Assembly (NCBI RefSeq): GCF_000518645.1
Contig: NZ_KI912467.1
Location: forward strand, 147,960-211,959
Reading direction: 5' to 3'
Length of the DNA: 64,000 bases
Source: Curvibacter gracilis ATCC BAA-807
Lineage (GTDB): Bacteria > Pseudomonadota > Gammaproteobacteria > Burkholderiales > Burkholderiaceae_C
The stretch's first letter is position 1. Each line of letters begins with the position of its first letter. Shown one piece after another: positions 1 to 9,687 of this stretch. The notes beneath the pieces were generated by a model that saw nothing but the letters and a program-made list of their open reading frames with translations, did no database searches and was not told where the DNA came from. The position numbers were made by a program, and so were the translations under genes.

Positions 1-1
1 C

Positions 2-88
2 GGCCGACTGGTGATCTCTGGGCGCATGGCCGATGTCTGCGCCGAGCTGGAGCGCCTGGCCGCCGCCCACCCAGGCCTGGTGCACTGA
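2..88 (+). CDS. C-terminal end of an unidentified protein (cut by window edge)
   Basis: An open frame runs from the window edge to a TGA at 86–88 and encodes the last 28 residues of a protein ending in AHPGLVH. The codon choice is strongly GC-rich like that of the neighbouring genes, which supports a real gene. The fragment is mildly helical (MADVCAELERLAAAHPG) and too short to assign to a family. No function is proposed. Confidence 0.5.
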   Translation, partial: GRLVISGRMADVCAELERLAAAHPGLVH

Positions 89-160
89 GCCTCGAAGGCC
101 GGGCCTCACCTGGCCGTGCACGCCGCACGCCGATGCTCCGTCGCAATCACGGCCACCCCT

Positions 161-190
161 GAACGCATCTGAACGCATCTGAACGCATCC
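161..190. repeat. Three tandem copies of a 10-bp unit
   Basis: The unit GAACGCATCT occurs at 161–170 and 171–180 and, with one change, at 181–190. A degenerate fourth copy (GAACACCTTC) follows. It lies in the 257-bp non-coding interval between the partial first gene and the 2-hydroxyacid dehydrogenase. No other structure was recognised in that interval. Confidence 0.8.
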
Positions 191-345
191 GAACACCTTC
201 AAAACGGCAAGGCACGCGTCAGTCCCCAGGCAGTCCCGACCCCAGCCGCTCCTGGACCGGGCAAATGCCCGCATTCACCCCCTCGCGATCGATGATCCTC
301 CTGTTCCAAGCCCGACGCCGATCGCAGGCAAGGCACAATCAGGGG

Positions 346-1353
346 ATGAACATTGTGATTCTGGACGACTACCAAGACGCAGTGCGCAAACTCAATTGCG
401 CGGCACGACTGGACCCTTACTCCGCCAAGGTCTACACCAACACGGTGAAGGGCCTTGGGCAGCTTTCGGTGCGGCTCAAGGATGCGGAAGTCATCGTGCT
501 GATTCGGGAGCGGACTCACATCACACGGCAACTGATCGAAAAGCTGCCCAAACTCAGGCTGATCTCTCAGACCGGGCGGGTTGGTAGCCACATCGACGTG
601 GGCGCTTGCACCGAAAAAGGCATTGCTGTGGCCGAGGGCGTTGGATCTCCCGTGGCACCTGCCGAGTTGACCTGGGCTCTGATCATGGCGAGCATGAGGC
701 GGCTGCCCCAGTACATCTCCAACCTCAAGCACGGCGCATGGCAGCAATCGGGACTGAAGTCCGCCTCCATGCCACCCAACTTCGGTCTGGGCAATGTGCT
801 TCGAGGCAAGACGCTGGGCATCTGGGGTTACGGCAAGATCGGACAACTGGTCGCCAGCTATGGCGCGGCATTTGGCATGAACGTGCGCGTCTGGGGTCGG
901 GAGGCATCGCGGGCCCAGGCCTTGTCGGATGGCTACCAGGCGGCCAACAGCCGCGAGGAATTCTTTGAGCAATGCGATGTGTTGAGCCTTCACCTGCGCC
1001 TGAATGACGACACCCGGGGCATCGTGACCCTGGAAGACCTGTCGCGCATGAAGCCCAGCGCCTTGATCGTCAACACATCCCGCGCCGAACTGCTGGAGCC
1101 CGATGCCTTGATCGCAGCCCTGAACCGTGGCCGCCCCGGCATGGCGGCTGTAGACGTGTTCGAAAGTGAGCCCATCTTACAGGGCCATGCCCTGCTGAGA
1201 CTGGAAAACTGCGTCTGCACCCCCCACATCGGCTACGTGGAGCTAGACAGTTACGAGTTGTACTTTGGCGCCGCTTTCGACAACCTGGTGAACTACATCC
1301 GAGGCACACCCACCAACATCGTCAACCCGGGTGCCCTGCAGGTTCGCCGCTGA
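346..1353 (+). CDS. D-2-hydroxyacid dehydrogenase, NAD(P)-dependent
   Basis: This 335-residue protein belongs to the D-isomer-specific 2-hydroxyacid dehydrogenase family (phosphoglycerate and formate dehydrogenase relatives), which interconverts 2-keto acids and D-2-hydroxy acids with NAD(P)H. A split catalytic domain surrounds a Rossmann domain whose dinucleotide motif GYGKIG is at residues 161–166. The catalytic Arg (VNTSRAE), Glu (VFESEP) and His (CTPHIGY) are all present. The start was placed at the ATG after AGGGG (341–345), giving MNIVILDDYQ; an in-frame ATG at 265 would add 27 residues that do not look like the fold. The gene stands alone, so its substrate cannot be inferred. Confidence 0.88.
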   Translation: MNIVILDDYQDAVRKLNCAARLDPYSAKVYTNTVKGLGQLSVRLKDAEVIVLIRERTHITRQLIEKLPKLRLISQTGRVGSHIDVGACTEKGIAVAEGVGSPVAPAELTWALIMASMRRLPQYISNLKHGAWQQSGLKSASMPPNFGLGNVLRGKTLGIWGYGKIGQLVASYGAAFGMNVRVWGREASRAQALSDGYQAANSREEFFEQCDVLSLHLRLNDDTRGIVTLEDLSRMKPSALIVNTSRAELLEPDALIAALNRGRPGMAAVDVFESEPILQGHALLRLENCVCTPHIGYVELDSYELYFGAAFDNLVNYIRGTPTNIVNPGALQVRR

Positions 1354-1479
1354 TCCAGGCCACCTCAAGATCGCGCTGATGCCAGCGCACACAGGCTGGT
1401 GCGACTCAAGATCCAGGTTCCAGCCATGGGTCTTGGGAGGTCAAATCTCAGACAGCCTCAGCGCCGCAGGCCCATGACC

Positions 1480-3807
1480 TCAGGCCTTGTCCGGCTTGGA
1501 GAGTGACTTCGCAAGATCGGCTTCAAACATGTCGAAGTCAATCAGATTGCTGTCTTCGATGGTCGAAGACTCCACAGGCATCGTTACCGGGGCCCGATCC
1601 AATTCGCCAAGCCCGGTCCCGTCGAGGGTGAAGTCCAGCGGTGAGTCCAGGGGCGAATCAAGTGGCGAGTCAAATGGTGAATCCAGGGGTGAAACAAGCG
1701 CCTCCCCCTTGGCCGCACCCGGCCCAGCTTTGCCGCGCTGATCAACAAGCAGTTCCGTCGGAGCCCTGGGTGCAACCAAAGCCGACTCCATCTCACTCAA
1801 ATCCAGATCCAGGTTCATCACGCTGTCGGTGTCTGGCATCTGGGTCGATGGACCAAAGCCCGAAATCGGGCCCACGGGCATGAATTCCACAGGGATTTGT
1901 CCAGGGCTTGCAGCAAACTGAGAGTCGCGCACGCTCTGGAAGGCCGTGGACAGGTCACCGGCCTGCAAACGCGGGCTGCTGACCCCCGAGGCACCATCAC
2001 TGCGCGCCTCCTGGTCGAGTTGGCGCGCCACGGCTTGCAGCACCAGCAGTTCCTTGAACGCGTCCAGATCAAAAAACTCACCGATAGAGACGGCATGGGG
2101 GCGGAACACCGCATCCTCAACCGCCTTCAGCGCCCCTGGACTGCCCCAGACCTTTTCGAGGTAAGAGAGAGTGCGCGGGTAGGATTCCAGCGTCTTGCCT
2201 GCCTTGGAGAAGGCACTGAAGGCAGGTACTTCGGCACTGAAAGTCTGGTTGAAACGCTCGCGAAGACGCGCGTATTCGCCGGTGTGGCTGAGTGTGTGGT
2301 GGATTTTCAGCAGATCCAGGTAGGCCAGAGGCGTGCTTTCCGGATGCTGATCAATGTAGTTCTGCAACACGGCGATGGCCTCATCGTACTGACCGAGCGA
2401 AACGAAGAACTCGGCGTGCTGCTGCACATCAAACAGATCCAATGAGGGCTTCGCGCCCGCTCCCGGCACAGGCACACCGACGGAGTCAGACGGGCTCGCG
2501 GGCCGCAATTCGGATTTCAGGAAATCGGTGGGCGATGCCGCAGAGGCCTTGCCCATGCTCTCCAGACGCTGGAAGGCCGATTCGCTCAGGTCCAGATCCA
2601 CATGGACACCCGACATCGAGGGCAGAAATGCTGGCTTGGCCACATCGGCCAGGACAGGCTTAGGCTCAACAGCCGCAGGCGCTTTGCCAGCCGCAACAGG
2701 GGCCTGCTCAGGCAGGATGGAGGCCCCGGCATCCGCCGCCTGGTTTGATTTGAGGCCAGCCTGCCACCAAGGCGTCTTTCCCTTGCGGGATGTCTTGGGC
2801 ACCGCAGCGGCCGCCTTGGGGGCGACGCCACTGCGCTTGATGCGCAGCCCAAAATAAGCCCCAGCACCGAGCAGCAGAAGCACCAAGCCGCTCAAACCAT
2901 ACACGAGCGGATTGGCGTAGCGCTCATCCTCGGCCTCAGCCAGTCGCCCCTTCAGCTCGTTCAACTGCGCCTGGCTTTGCTTGTCCAGTGACTTGAGACG
3001 CTTGTTCTCGGCCTCCAAACGCGCACGGTCGTCGGTGTCCGACAGAATCTGCTCCAGCGACCGGTTGAGCGAGGCCCAAGCCGCCAAGGCCTGGGCTCGC
3101 TGCGGAGAGGCCCCCTCTTGCGGCACCACACTGAGCATCGGCGAAGGCTTCAATCCCACAACGCGCTCAGGCACATCCACCGGGCCGTCCAGTCGGAGGC
3201 GGGCCTTGCTCCCCTGTGAGGCAGCCGTTGGCTTGGCAGTCGCCACTTTGGGCGCCGCGTTGCGCGCTGCCGTTGAAGTGCGATCAGCCGCCTGGGCTGG
3301 CGAAGCGCCCCGTGCACCACGCGATGCACTCGAAGAAGCCGAGGCCAAGGGCGCTTCCGACACGGTTGTTTTGGGGGCCTGCACCATCGGCAACGGCACC
3401 ACAGAAGCAGAGGCGACTGCGGATGTCGACGCTCGGGAATCCTGCGGCAAATCCGTCAGCAGCACATAGCGGCGGGAGACCTGCTGACCGCAGGTCGAGG
3501 ACAGCATCACGGTCACCATGGGCTCATCCACCGCGACGCTGGATCGCAAACGCACGACGCGGTCGCCGGCGCTGCCGGAAATCGCCAGTGTGACGCGGGA
3601 GCCGTCAATGACAGTGTCGCCCTGGGTCAACTGCGCACGCAGGCACCCCGCGTCCACGTCTTCGCCGGAGTCGAGTTTCAACTCGAACGCCAGCGAAAGC
3701 GTCTGACCCAATACAGCGGTACCGCGCACGCCCCCCAAGCTGAGAGCAAAACTGCTTCCAGCCAGCGCCAACAGTGGCACCCCAACGAAAATATTACGTA
3801 TTTTCAC
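1480..3807 (-). CDS. FimV-like peptidoglycan-associated TPR protein
   Basis: This 775-residue protein has the FimV/HubP layout. An N-terminal signal segment (MKIRNIFVGVPLLALAGSSFA) precedes the conserved periplasmic start SLGGVRGTAVLGQTL. A Ser/Ala/Pro-rich linker, a coiled coil (about 255–295), one membrane helix (about 298–320) and a cytoplasmic part with TPR-like helices (about 455–590) follow. FimV proteins organise polar twitching and secretion machinery; that role is inferred from the family. Near the C terminus is a run of five short repeats (SPLDSPFDSPLDSP) encoded by imperfect 12-bp repeats around 1630–1695. Translation starts at GTG and the gene is divergent from the neighbouring dehydrogenase across about 70 bp. 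No LysM motif could be picked out by eye. Confidence 0.8.
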   Translation of the reverse strand: MKIRNIFVGVPLLALAGSSFALSLGGVRGTAVLGQTLSLAFELKLDSGEDVDAGCLRAQLTQGDTVIDGSRVTLAISGSAGDRVVRLRSSVAVDEPMVTVMLSSTCGQQVSRRYVLLTDLPQDSRASTSAVASASVVPLPMVQAPKTTVSEAPLASASSSASRGARGASPAQAADRTSTAARNAAPKVATAKPTAASQGSKARLRLDGPVDVPERVVGLKPSPMLSVVPQEGASPQRAQALAAWASLNRSLEQILSDTDDRARLEAENKRLKSLDKQSQAQLNELKGRLAEAEDERYANPLVYGLSGLVLLLLGAGAYFGLRIKRSGVAPKAAAAVPKTSRKGKTPWWQAGLKSNQAADAGASILPEQAPVAAGKAPAAVEPKPVLADVAKPAFLPSMSGVHVDLDLSESAFQRLESMGKASAASPTDFLKSELRPASPSDSVGVPVPGAGAKPSLDLFDVQQHAEFFVSLGQYDEAIAVLQNYIDQHPESTPLAYLDLLKIHHTLSHTGEYARLRERFNQTFSAEVPAFSAFSKAGKTLESYPRTLSYLEKVWGSPGALKAVEDAVFRPHAVSIGEFFDLDAFKELLVLQAVARQLDQEARSDGASGVSSPRLQAGDLSTAFQSVRDSQFAASPGQIPVEFMPVGPISGFGPSTQMPDTDSVMNLDLDLSEMESALVAPRAPTELLVDQRGKAGPGAAKGEALVSPLDSPFDSPLDSPLDSPLDFTLDGTGLGELDRAPVTMPVESSTIEDSNLIDFDMFEADLAKSLSKPDKA

Positions 3808-3877
3808 AATTTCGTGTTTGCTTTATCGCAGATTCTGGCACAAGGCTTCCGAACTCCAAGCAAGGGATAATTCAATC

Positions 3878-5398
3878 ATGAAAATAATTTACCAAAGCGT
3901 TGCAATCGTGGGCAGTGGCGCCATGGGACGCGGCATTGCACAGATTGCTGCCCAGGCCGGCAGTCAAGTGTATTTGTTCGATGCCAAACAGGGTGCCGCC
4001 CATTCGGCACGCCAAGAAATCGGCACCCAGTGGGAAAAGCTGGCGGCCAAGGGCCGCATCAGCCCGGAGCAACTGACGCAATACCTGAGCCAACTGCATG
4101 TGGCTGAGAGCCTGTCAGAACTGGCTGGCTGTCAGTTGGTCATCGAAGCCATCGTCGAGAACCTGGAAGCCAAACGGGCACTGTTTCGCGAGCTGGAGGC
4201 CGTGGTGGGCCCCGAATGCGTGCTCGCCAGCAACACATCCTCCCTCTCCATCACGGCCATCGCCGCAGCCTGTGCCCGACCCGATCGGGTGGCGGGCTAC
4301 CACTTCTTCAATCCCGTTCCGCTGATGAAGGTCGTTGAAGTGATTGCCGGCCTGGCCACGGCGCAGCCGACCTGCTCGGCACTCAGCGACTACGCCCGCC
4401 AGATGGGCCACACCCCGGTGGCCGCTCAAGACACCCCGGGCTTCATCGTCAACCACGCCGGCCGCGGCTACGGTACCGAGGCCTTGCGCATCGTCTCGGA
4501 GGGCGTGGCCGATTTCGCCACCATCGACCGCATCCTGAAAGACCAGGTGGGCTTCAAGCTGGGCCCGTTTGAACTGCTGGACCTCACGGCCCTCGATGTA
4601 TCGCATCCGGTGATGGAGTCGATCTACCGTCAGTACTACGAAGAGGCCAGGTACCGCCCCAGCGTCATCACAGCCCAACGGCTGGCAGGGGGCATGCTGG
4701 GCCGCAAGACAGGCCAGGGGTTTTACCGTTACGAGGGGCAACAGGCGCAGCTGCCACCCGAGCCCCCCGTGCCCCAGGTTCATGAGATGCCACCCGTGTG
4801 GGTTTCGAGCCGCGCCGCACGCCGGGCCGAGTTGTACCAACTGCTGAAGGACCTGGGCGCCACCATCGAAACCGGCACATCACCATCACCGCAAGCACTC
4901 ACCCTGGTGGCGCCACTGGGCTTCGATGTGACCACGGTGGCGGTGGTTGAACGGCTCGACCCCAGCCGCACCGTGGGCATCGACATGCTGGTCGACGATG
5001 CCAGCACCAAGCGCCGCGTGTTGGCCACCAACCCGGCCACCCGCGCCGACATGCGTGACGCCGCACATGCGCTGTTCGCACGCGACGGCAAGGCCGTGAG
5101 CGTGATCCGCGACAGCGGGGGCTTCGTCACCCAGCGGGTGGTGGCCACCATCATCAACATTGCCACCGACATCTGCCAGCAAGGCATTTGCAGCCCACGC
5201 GACCTGGAACTGGCAGTCACCCTGGGACTGGGCTACCCCATGGGCCCGCTCGCCATGGGAGACCGCTACGGCCCCACCAACGTGCTCGAGGTGCTGTTCA
5301 ACATGCAGACCGTGTATGGAGATCAGCGCTACCGCCCCAGCCCCTGGCTGCGCCGCCGCGGCGCCATCGGCCTGAGCCTGAGCCACGTCGAGTCCTGA
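3878..5398 (+). CDS. 3-hydroxyacyl-CoA dehydrogenase, PaaH type
   Basis: This 506-residue enzyme oxidises L-3-hydroxyacyl-CoA to 3-ketoacyl-CoA with NAD. The Rossmann motif GSGAMGRGIAQIAA lies at the N terminus, and the catalytic His is in the conserved GYHFFNPVPLMKVVEV stretch. Two C-terminal helical 3HCDH domains follow, the second ending near residue 500, as in the long PaaH-type enzymes of phenylacetate catabolism. The ATG at 3878 was chosen because the protein then begins directly at the Rossmann strand (MKIIYQSVAIVGSG). An upstream in-frame start would add 20 unrelated residues. It precedes an enoyl-CoA hydratase by 28 bp, consistent with a β-oxidation-like operon. A specific phenylacetate role is possible but the other paa genes are absent here. 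Confidence 0.88.
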   Translation: MKIIYQSVAIVGSGAMGRGIAQIAAQAGSQVYLFDAKQGAAHSARQEIGTQWEKLAAKGRISPEQLTQYLSQLHVAESLSELAGCQLVIEAIVENLEAKRALFRELEAVVGPECVLASNTSSLSITAIAAACARPDRVAGYHFFNPVPLMKVVEVIAGLATAQPTCSALSDYARQMGHTPVAAQDTPGFIVNHAGRGYGTEALRIVSEGVADFATIDRILKDQVGFKLGPFELLDLTALDVSHPVMESIYRQYYEEARYRPSVITAQRLAGGMLGRKTGQGFYRYEGQQAQLPPEPPVPQVHEMPPVWVSSRAARRAELYQLLKDLGATIETGTSPSPQALTLVAPLGFDVTTVAVVERLDPSRTVGIDMLVDDASTKRRVLATNPATRADMRDAAHALFARDGKAVSVIRDSGGFVTQRVVATIINIATDICQQGICSPRDLELAVTLGLGYPMGPLAMGDRYGPTNVLEVLFNMQTVYGDQRYRPSPWLRRRGAIGLSLSHVES

Positions 5399-5426
5399 CC
5401 CATCGCGATCACCGCACCACCCCACC

Positions 5427-6203
5427 ATGTCCGCCGAACTGCAAAGCACCAGCCAGGGCCAGACCCTGATCCTGACCCTGCACAACCCCGAGTTCCGCAA
5501 TGCGCTCGGACCCGAGATCTACGCGGCCGGGGTCGAGGCCCTCAATGTGGCCGAGCGCAGCACGGATGTGCGTTCGGTGGTCATCACGGGCGCCGGCCCC
5601 TGGTTCTGTGCCGGTGGCAACCTGCAGCGACTGCAGGCGAACCGACAACTGCCGCCCGCCGTGCAGGCCGAAAGCATCGAAGGGCTGCACACCTGGATCG
5701 AAGCCATCCGGCTGTTCCCCAAGCCGGTGCTCGCGGCCGTCGAAGGGGCTGCCGCGGGTGCGGGATTTTCACTGGCATTGGCCTGTGATTTCGTGCTGGC
5801 CGCACGCGACGCCCAGTTCGTGATGGCCTACAGCAACATCGCCCTCTCGCCAGACGGTGGCGGCAGCTGGAGCCTGGCGCGGGCACTGCCGCGGCAACTC
5901 GTCACGGAGCTGCTGATGTTCGGCAACCGCATCTCGGCCAGCGCACTGCAGCAGCATGGCCTGGTGAACCATGTCAGCGAACCCGGCCAGGCGCTTCAGG
6001 ACGCCCTGCAATGGGCCGAACGCCTCAACGCGCGCGCACCCAATGCACTGGCCAGCATCAAGGACCTGATCAACGAGGCAGACCAGCACACCTTGAACCA
6101 GCACCTCGAAGCAGAACGAGAGCACTTTGTGCGCAACCTGCACCACGTCAATGCTGGACTGGGCATCGACGCCTTTCTGAACAAGACCACACCGCGCTAC
6201 TGA
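5427..6203 (+). CDS. Enoyl-CoA hydratase/isomerase family protein
   Basis: This 258-residue crotonase-fold protein has the usual family length. It shows the oxyanion-hole segments GAGPWFCAGGNL (around residues 53–64) and EGAAAGAGFSLALACD (around 107–122). The second acidic position falls in NIALSPDGGGSW, where the residue arrangement resembles isomerase or ring-hydrolase relatives as much as classical hydratases. Burkholderiales proteins of this type are sometimes labelled alternative oxepin-CoA hydrolase, but the sequence alone does not decide. It follows the 3-hydroxyacyl-CoA dehydrogenase closely and probably shares its transcript. Confidence 0.85.
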   Translation: MSAELQSTSQGQTLILTLHNPEFRNALGPEIYAAGVEALNVAERSTDVRSVVITGAGPWFCAGGNLQRLQANRQLPPAVQAESIEGLHTWIEAIRLFPKPVLAAVEGAAAGAGFSLALACDFVLAARDAQFVMAYSNIALSPDGGGSWSLARALPRQLVTELLMFGNRISASALQQHGLVNHVSEPGQALQDALQWAERLNARAPNALASIKDLINEADQHTLNQHLEAEREHFVRNLHHVNAGLGIDAFLNKTTPRY

Positions 6204-6250
6204 TGGCGCCCCAGGCCGCGTCCGCCGGGCAGGCCTGCCTGCACCCACGC

Positions 6251-6284
6251 AGACCTCCACACAGACCTCCACACAGACCTCCAC
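6251..6284. repeat. 12-bp tandem repeat, 2.8 copies
   Basis: The unit AGACCTCCACAC occurs at 6251–6262 and 6263–6274, with a partial third copy to 6284. It lies in the 263-bp gap between the enoyl-CoA hydratase and the Crp/Fnr-type regulator. No terminator with a clear T tract was seen in this gap. Confidence 0.85.
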
Positions 6285-6466
6285 GCGACTCAGCGCTTCA
6301 CGCCTGACGCCCGCCCCACACCTCACGCAGCAGGCCCCTTGTGCACCGGGCCTGCGCAGCCTGCAGCCCCCGCCGGCACCCCAGACACGCAGGTGACAAC
6401 CCTGTGGGATCGCACCGGTCCCAGACGCGACAATGAGCCTGTTTTCAGTCACGCAAAAGACAGGCC

Positions 6467-7186
6467 ATGGACGACCCGATTCTTAATATCGAAGAACGTG
6501 AAGCGATCAACTCAGGTCGCTGGTTCTCATCCCTTTCACCCTCACTCCGGCACGACATACTCCGATGCGCATACGTGAAGCGATACCGCGACGGCGAGCT
6601 GATTGCAGCACGGGGCGATCCACCGGAAGAGTGGATTGCCTGTGCCAAGGGTGCCGTGCGGGTGAGCTCCACCTCGATCTCGGGCAAGCAGATCACGCTG
6701 ACCTATGTCGAGCCCGGAATCTGGTTTGGCGACGTGGCCATCTTCGACGGGGACCGGCGCACGCACGATGCCTACGCGCATGGCGACACCACCATCCTGT
6801 GCGTGGCCAAGGCCGACTTCAAGAAGATCCTGGCCATGCACGTGGAACTGTACGAAGCCATGCTGCGGCTGCATGCGCGGCGCATCCGACAGCTGTTCGG
6901 CCTGGTGGAAGACCTCAACACATTGCCTCTGCGAGCGCGTCTGGCCAAGCAATTGGTGCACCTGGTGCGCAGCTACGGTGTGCCCAGCTTGTCGGATGGT
7001 CGCGAAATGCGCATCAGCCTGCACCTGGCTCAAGAAGAACTGGCCCAGTTGCTGGGAGCCTCGCGTCAGCGCGTCAACCAGGAACTGAAAGCCATGGAGC
7101 GCGAAGACGCGATCCGCATCGAACCGGGAGGCCTGATCGTGCGTGACCGCGATGCGCTGATGCGCATCGCCGACAGCGACCTCTGA
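6467..7186 (+). CDS. Crp/Fnr-family transcriptional regulator
   Basis: This 239-residue protein has an N-terminal cyclic-nucleotide-binding-like β-barrel (about residues 15–130, including GELIAARGDPPEEW and WFGDVAIFDGDRRTHDA). A dimerisation helix and a C-terminal winged helix-turn-helix follow, with the recognition region LAQEELAQLLGASRQRVNQEL. The Fnr iron–sulphur cysteines are absent, so it is not an oxygen-sensing Fnr; its ligand is unknown. It lies between the acyl-CoA genes and a kinase plus acyl-CoA dehydrogenase pair on the same strand, so regulation of this catabolic block is a reasonable inference. Confidence 0.88.
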   Translation: MDDPILNIEEREAINSGRWFSSLSPSLRHDILRCAYVKRYRDGELIAARGDPPEEWIACAKGAVRVSSTSISGKQITLTYVEPGIWFGDVAIFDGDRRTHDAYAHGDTTILCVAKADFKKILAMHVELYEAMLRLHARRIRQLFGLVEDLNTLPLRARLAKQLVHLVRSYGVPSLSDGREMRISLHLAQEELAQLLGASRQRVNQELKAMEREDAIRIEPGGLIVRDRDALMRIADSDL

Positions 7187-7231
7187 TCCAGCCGCCCTGC
7201 CCCTGAAACCCAAAGAGACAAACACCCGCCC

Positions 7232-8323
7232 ATGAGCAACTACGAACACTTTGTTGGCACGCGCCCCGTGACAGACCAGCACGCCATCGACACTGCCGCC
7301 CTGTCGCAGTGGTTGAGCCAGCACCTGGCCGGGTTCGAGGGGCCGCTGAGCGTCGAGATGTTCAAGGGCGGCCAGTCCAACCCCACCTACAAACTGGTCA
7401 CCCCGAAGCGCTCCTATGTGATGCGCGCCAAGCCCGGCCCCGTGGCCAAACTGCTGCCCTCGGCCCATGCCATCGAACGCGAGTTCGCCGTGATGACCGG
7501 TCTGGCCGGCACCGACGTGCCGGTGGCCCAGATGCACTGCCTGTGCGAAGACGAATCCATCATCGGCCGCGCCTTCTACGTCATGGAGTTCGTGGATGGC
7601 CGCGTGATGTGGGACCAGTCCTTGCCGGGCATGACGCCCGCACAGCGCCGCGAGATCTACCTCGAGATGAACCGCGTGATCTCGGCCTTGCACAGCGTCA
7701 AGTTTGCTGAGCGCGGCCTGGCCACCTACGGCAAGCCGGGCAACTATTTCGAGCGCCAGATCGGCCGCTGGAGCAAGCAGTACGTGGCCTCCATCACCCA
7801 GCCCATCCCCGAGATGGACCAGTTGATGGCCTGGCTGCCTGCCAACATCCCGGCTGCAGCACGCGACGAGAACATGGTCTCCATCGTGCACGGCGACTAC
7901 CGGCTCGACAACCTGATGTTCCACCCCACCGAGCCACGGGTCTTGGCCGTGCTCGACTGGGAGCTCTCCACCCTGGGCCATCCTTTGGCCGACTTCAGCT
8001 ACCACTGCATGGCCTGGCACATCCCGCCCGGCTCTTTCCGCGGCATTGGCGGGCTGGACGTGCAAAGCCTGGGCATTCCCACGGAAGACGAATACATCCG
8101 CCTGTACTGCGAGCGGACCGGCCTCACCACCCCCGAGGCCCTGAAGGCCGACTGGAACTTCTACCTGGCCTACAACCTGTTTCGCCTCGCCGCGATTCTG
8201 CAAGGCATCGCCAAGCGCGTGGAGACCGGCACGGCCTCCAGCGCGCAGGCCGTCAGCTCGGCGGCTGGCGCACGCCCCCTGGCCCAGATGGCCTGGCAGT
8301 TTGCCCAACGCGCAGGCGGCTGA
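7232..8323 (+). CDS. Phosphotransferase (APH fold), ACAD10/11-kinase / LvaA type
   Basis: This 363-residue protein has the aminoglycoside-phosphotransferase kinase fold. The glycine-rich start [12 protein letters not shown], the catalytic loop [14 protein letters not shown] and the metal-binding Asp in [16 protein letters not shown] are all visible. Together with WHIPPG downstream they match the kinase half of human ACAD10/11 and bacterial LvaA. Those enzymes phosphorylate the 4-hydroxyl of 4-hydroxyacyl-CoA, as established for levulinate and 4-hydroxyacid catabolism. An acyl-CoA dehydrogenase follows after 89 bp, reproducing the ACAD10/11 domain order as separate genes. Antibiotic resistance is not suggested. 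Confidence 0.85.
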   Translation: MSNYEHFVGTRPVTDQHAIDTAALSQWLSQHLAGFEGPLSVEMFKGGQSNPTYKLVTPKRSYVMRAKPGPVAKLLPSAHAIEREFAVMTGLAGTDVPVAQMHCLCEDESIIGRAFYVMEFVDGRVMWDQSLPGMTPAQRREIYLEMNRVISALHSVKFAERGLATYGKPGNYFERQIGRWSKQYVASITQPIPEMDQLMAWLPANIPAAARDENMVSIVHGDYRLDNLMFHPTEPRVLAVLDWELSTLGHPLADFSYHCMAWHIPPGSFRGIGGLDVQSLGIPTEDEYIRLYCERTGLTTPEALKADWNFYLAYNLFRLAAILQGIAKRVETGTASSAQAVSSAAGARPLAQMAWQFAQRAGG

Positions 8324-8412
8324 CCCGCGCGGCAGGCAGCGTCCCCTCACTCTTTCGTTCTTTCCACAAGAAGCCACCGGCACAGCGCCAATCAATCCAA
8401 CAGGAGAAGCAC

Positions 8413-9687
8413 ATGGACTTTGACTATTCACCGAAAACCAAGGAACTCCAGGCACGGCTGAAGCAGTTCATGGCCGAGCACATTTACCCGTCCGAGGGCG
8501 CCTACCACGCCGAACTCGAGGCCAACACGGCCGCGGGCAAACGCTGGTCGGCCTTGAAGACCATTGAAGACCTCAAGCCCAAGGCGCAGGCGGCCGGCCT
8601 GTGGAACCTGTTCCTGCCGGTCGACACCGCTGAGGCCTCGGGCTACAAGGGTGCGGGTCTGACCAACCAGGAATACGCCCCGCTGGCCGAGATCATGGGC
8701 GCAGTGCCCTGGGCCAGCGAAGTGTTCAACTGCTCGGCCCCCGACACCGGCAACATGGAAACCATCGCCCGTTACGGCTCGCCCGAGATCCGTGAACGCT
8801 GGCTCAAACCCCTGCTCGAAGGCAAGATCCGCTCCGCCTTTGCCATGACCGAACCCGATGTGGCCTCCAGCGACGCCACCAACATCGAAACCCGCATCGA
8901 ACGCCAGGGCGACGAATACGTCATCAATGGTCGCAAATGGTGGATCTCGGGTGCTGCCGATCCCCGCTGCGCCGTCTTCATCACCATGGGCAAGACCGAT
9001 CCGGAAGCCCCCCGCCACTCGCAACAAAGCATGGTGGTGGTGCCCGCCGACGCGCCCGGCATCAAGATCCTGCGCCCGCTCAATGTGTTCGGCTACGACG
9101 ATGCCCCGCACGGCCACGTCGAGATGACCTTCGAGAACGTGCGTGTACCCGTGGGCAACATCCTGCTGGGCGAGGGCCGCGGCTTCGAAATCGCCCAAGG
9201 TCGCCTTGGCCCCGGGCGCATCCACCACTGCATGCGCCTGATCGGCCTGGCCGAGCGTGCGCTTGAACTGATGTGCCGCCGCGCCTCGGCCCGTACCGCC
9301 TTCGGCAAGACCGTGGCTCAGCAGACCGTCACGCAAGAGCGCATTGCCGAAGCCCGCTGCAAGATCGACATGGCCCGCCTGCTCACGCTCAAGGCCGCCT
9401 GGATGATGGACGTGGCCGGCAACAAGGTGGCCAAGACCGAAATCGCCATGATCAAGGTCGTGGCCCCCAGCATGGCCTGCCAGGTCATCGACTGGGCCAT
9501 GCAGGTGCATGGCGGCGGCGGCATGTGCGACGACTTCCCCCTGGCCTACGCCTACGCCGGTGCCCGCACCCTGCGTTTCGCCGACGGTCCGGACGAAGTG
9601 CACCGCAACGCCATCGCCAAGCTCGAACTGGGCAAGTACGCCGCTCGCCCCGTCGAAGTCGAAATGCCGATCACACGAGGCTGCTGA
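8413..9687 (+). CDS. Acyl-CoA dehydrogenase, ACAD11 / LvaC type
   Basis: This 424-residue flavoenzyme has the standard acyl-CoA dehydrogenase organisation. An N-terminal helical domain leads to the FAD-binding motif [15 protein letters not shown] (around residues 143–157) and the [11 protein letters not shown] β-domain. The C-terminal helical bundle contains the GGGGMCDD signature ([15 protein letters not shown]). ATG at 8413 follows AGGAG (8401–8405). With the kinase gene just upstream it resembles the two-step conversion of 4-hydroxyacyl-CoA through 4-phosphoacyl-CoA to an enoyl-CoA. The 3-hydroxyacyl-CoA dehydrogenase and crotonase upstream could then process that product. The 3' end overlaps the convergent gene by 17 bp. 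Confidence 0.9.
   Translation: MDFDYSPKTKELQARLKQFMAEHIYPSEGAYHAELEANTAAGKRWSALKTIEDLKPKAQAAGLWNLFLPVDTAEASGYKGAGLTNQEYAPLAEIMGAVPWASEVFNCSAPDTGNMETIARYGSPEIRERWLKPLLEGKIRSAFAMTEPDVASSDATNIETRIERQGDEYVINGRKWWISGAADPRCAVFITMGKTDPEAPRHSQQSMVVVPADAPGIKILRPLNVFGYDDAPHGHVEMTFENVRVPVGNILLGEGRGFEIAQGRLGPGRIHHCMRLIGLAERALELMCRRASARTAFGKTVAQQTVTQERIAEARCKIDMARLLTLKAAWMMDVAGNKVAKTEIAMIKVVAPSMACQVIDWAMQVHGGGGMCDDFPLAYAYAGARTLRFADGPDEVHRNAIAKLELGKYAARPVEVEMPITRGC

Noticed and set aside
6542-8455. 637-codon frame on the minus strand
   Set aside because: It is the His/Gly-rich shadow of the Crp/Fnr regulator and the kinase gene.
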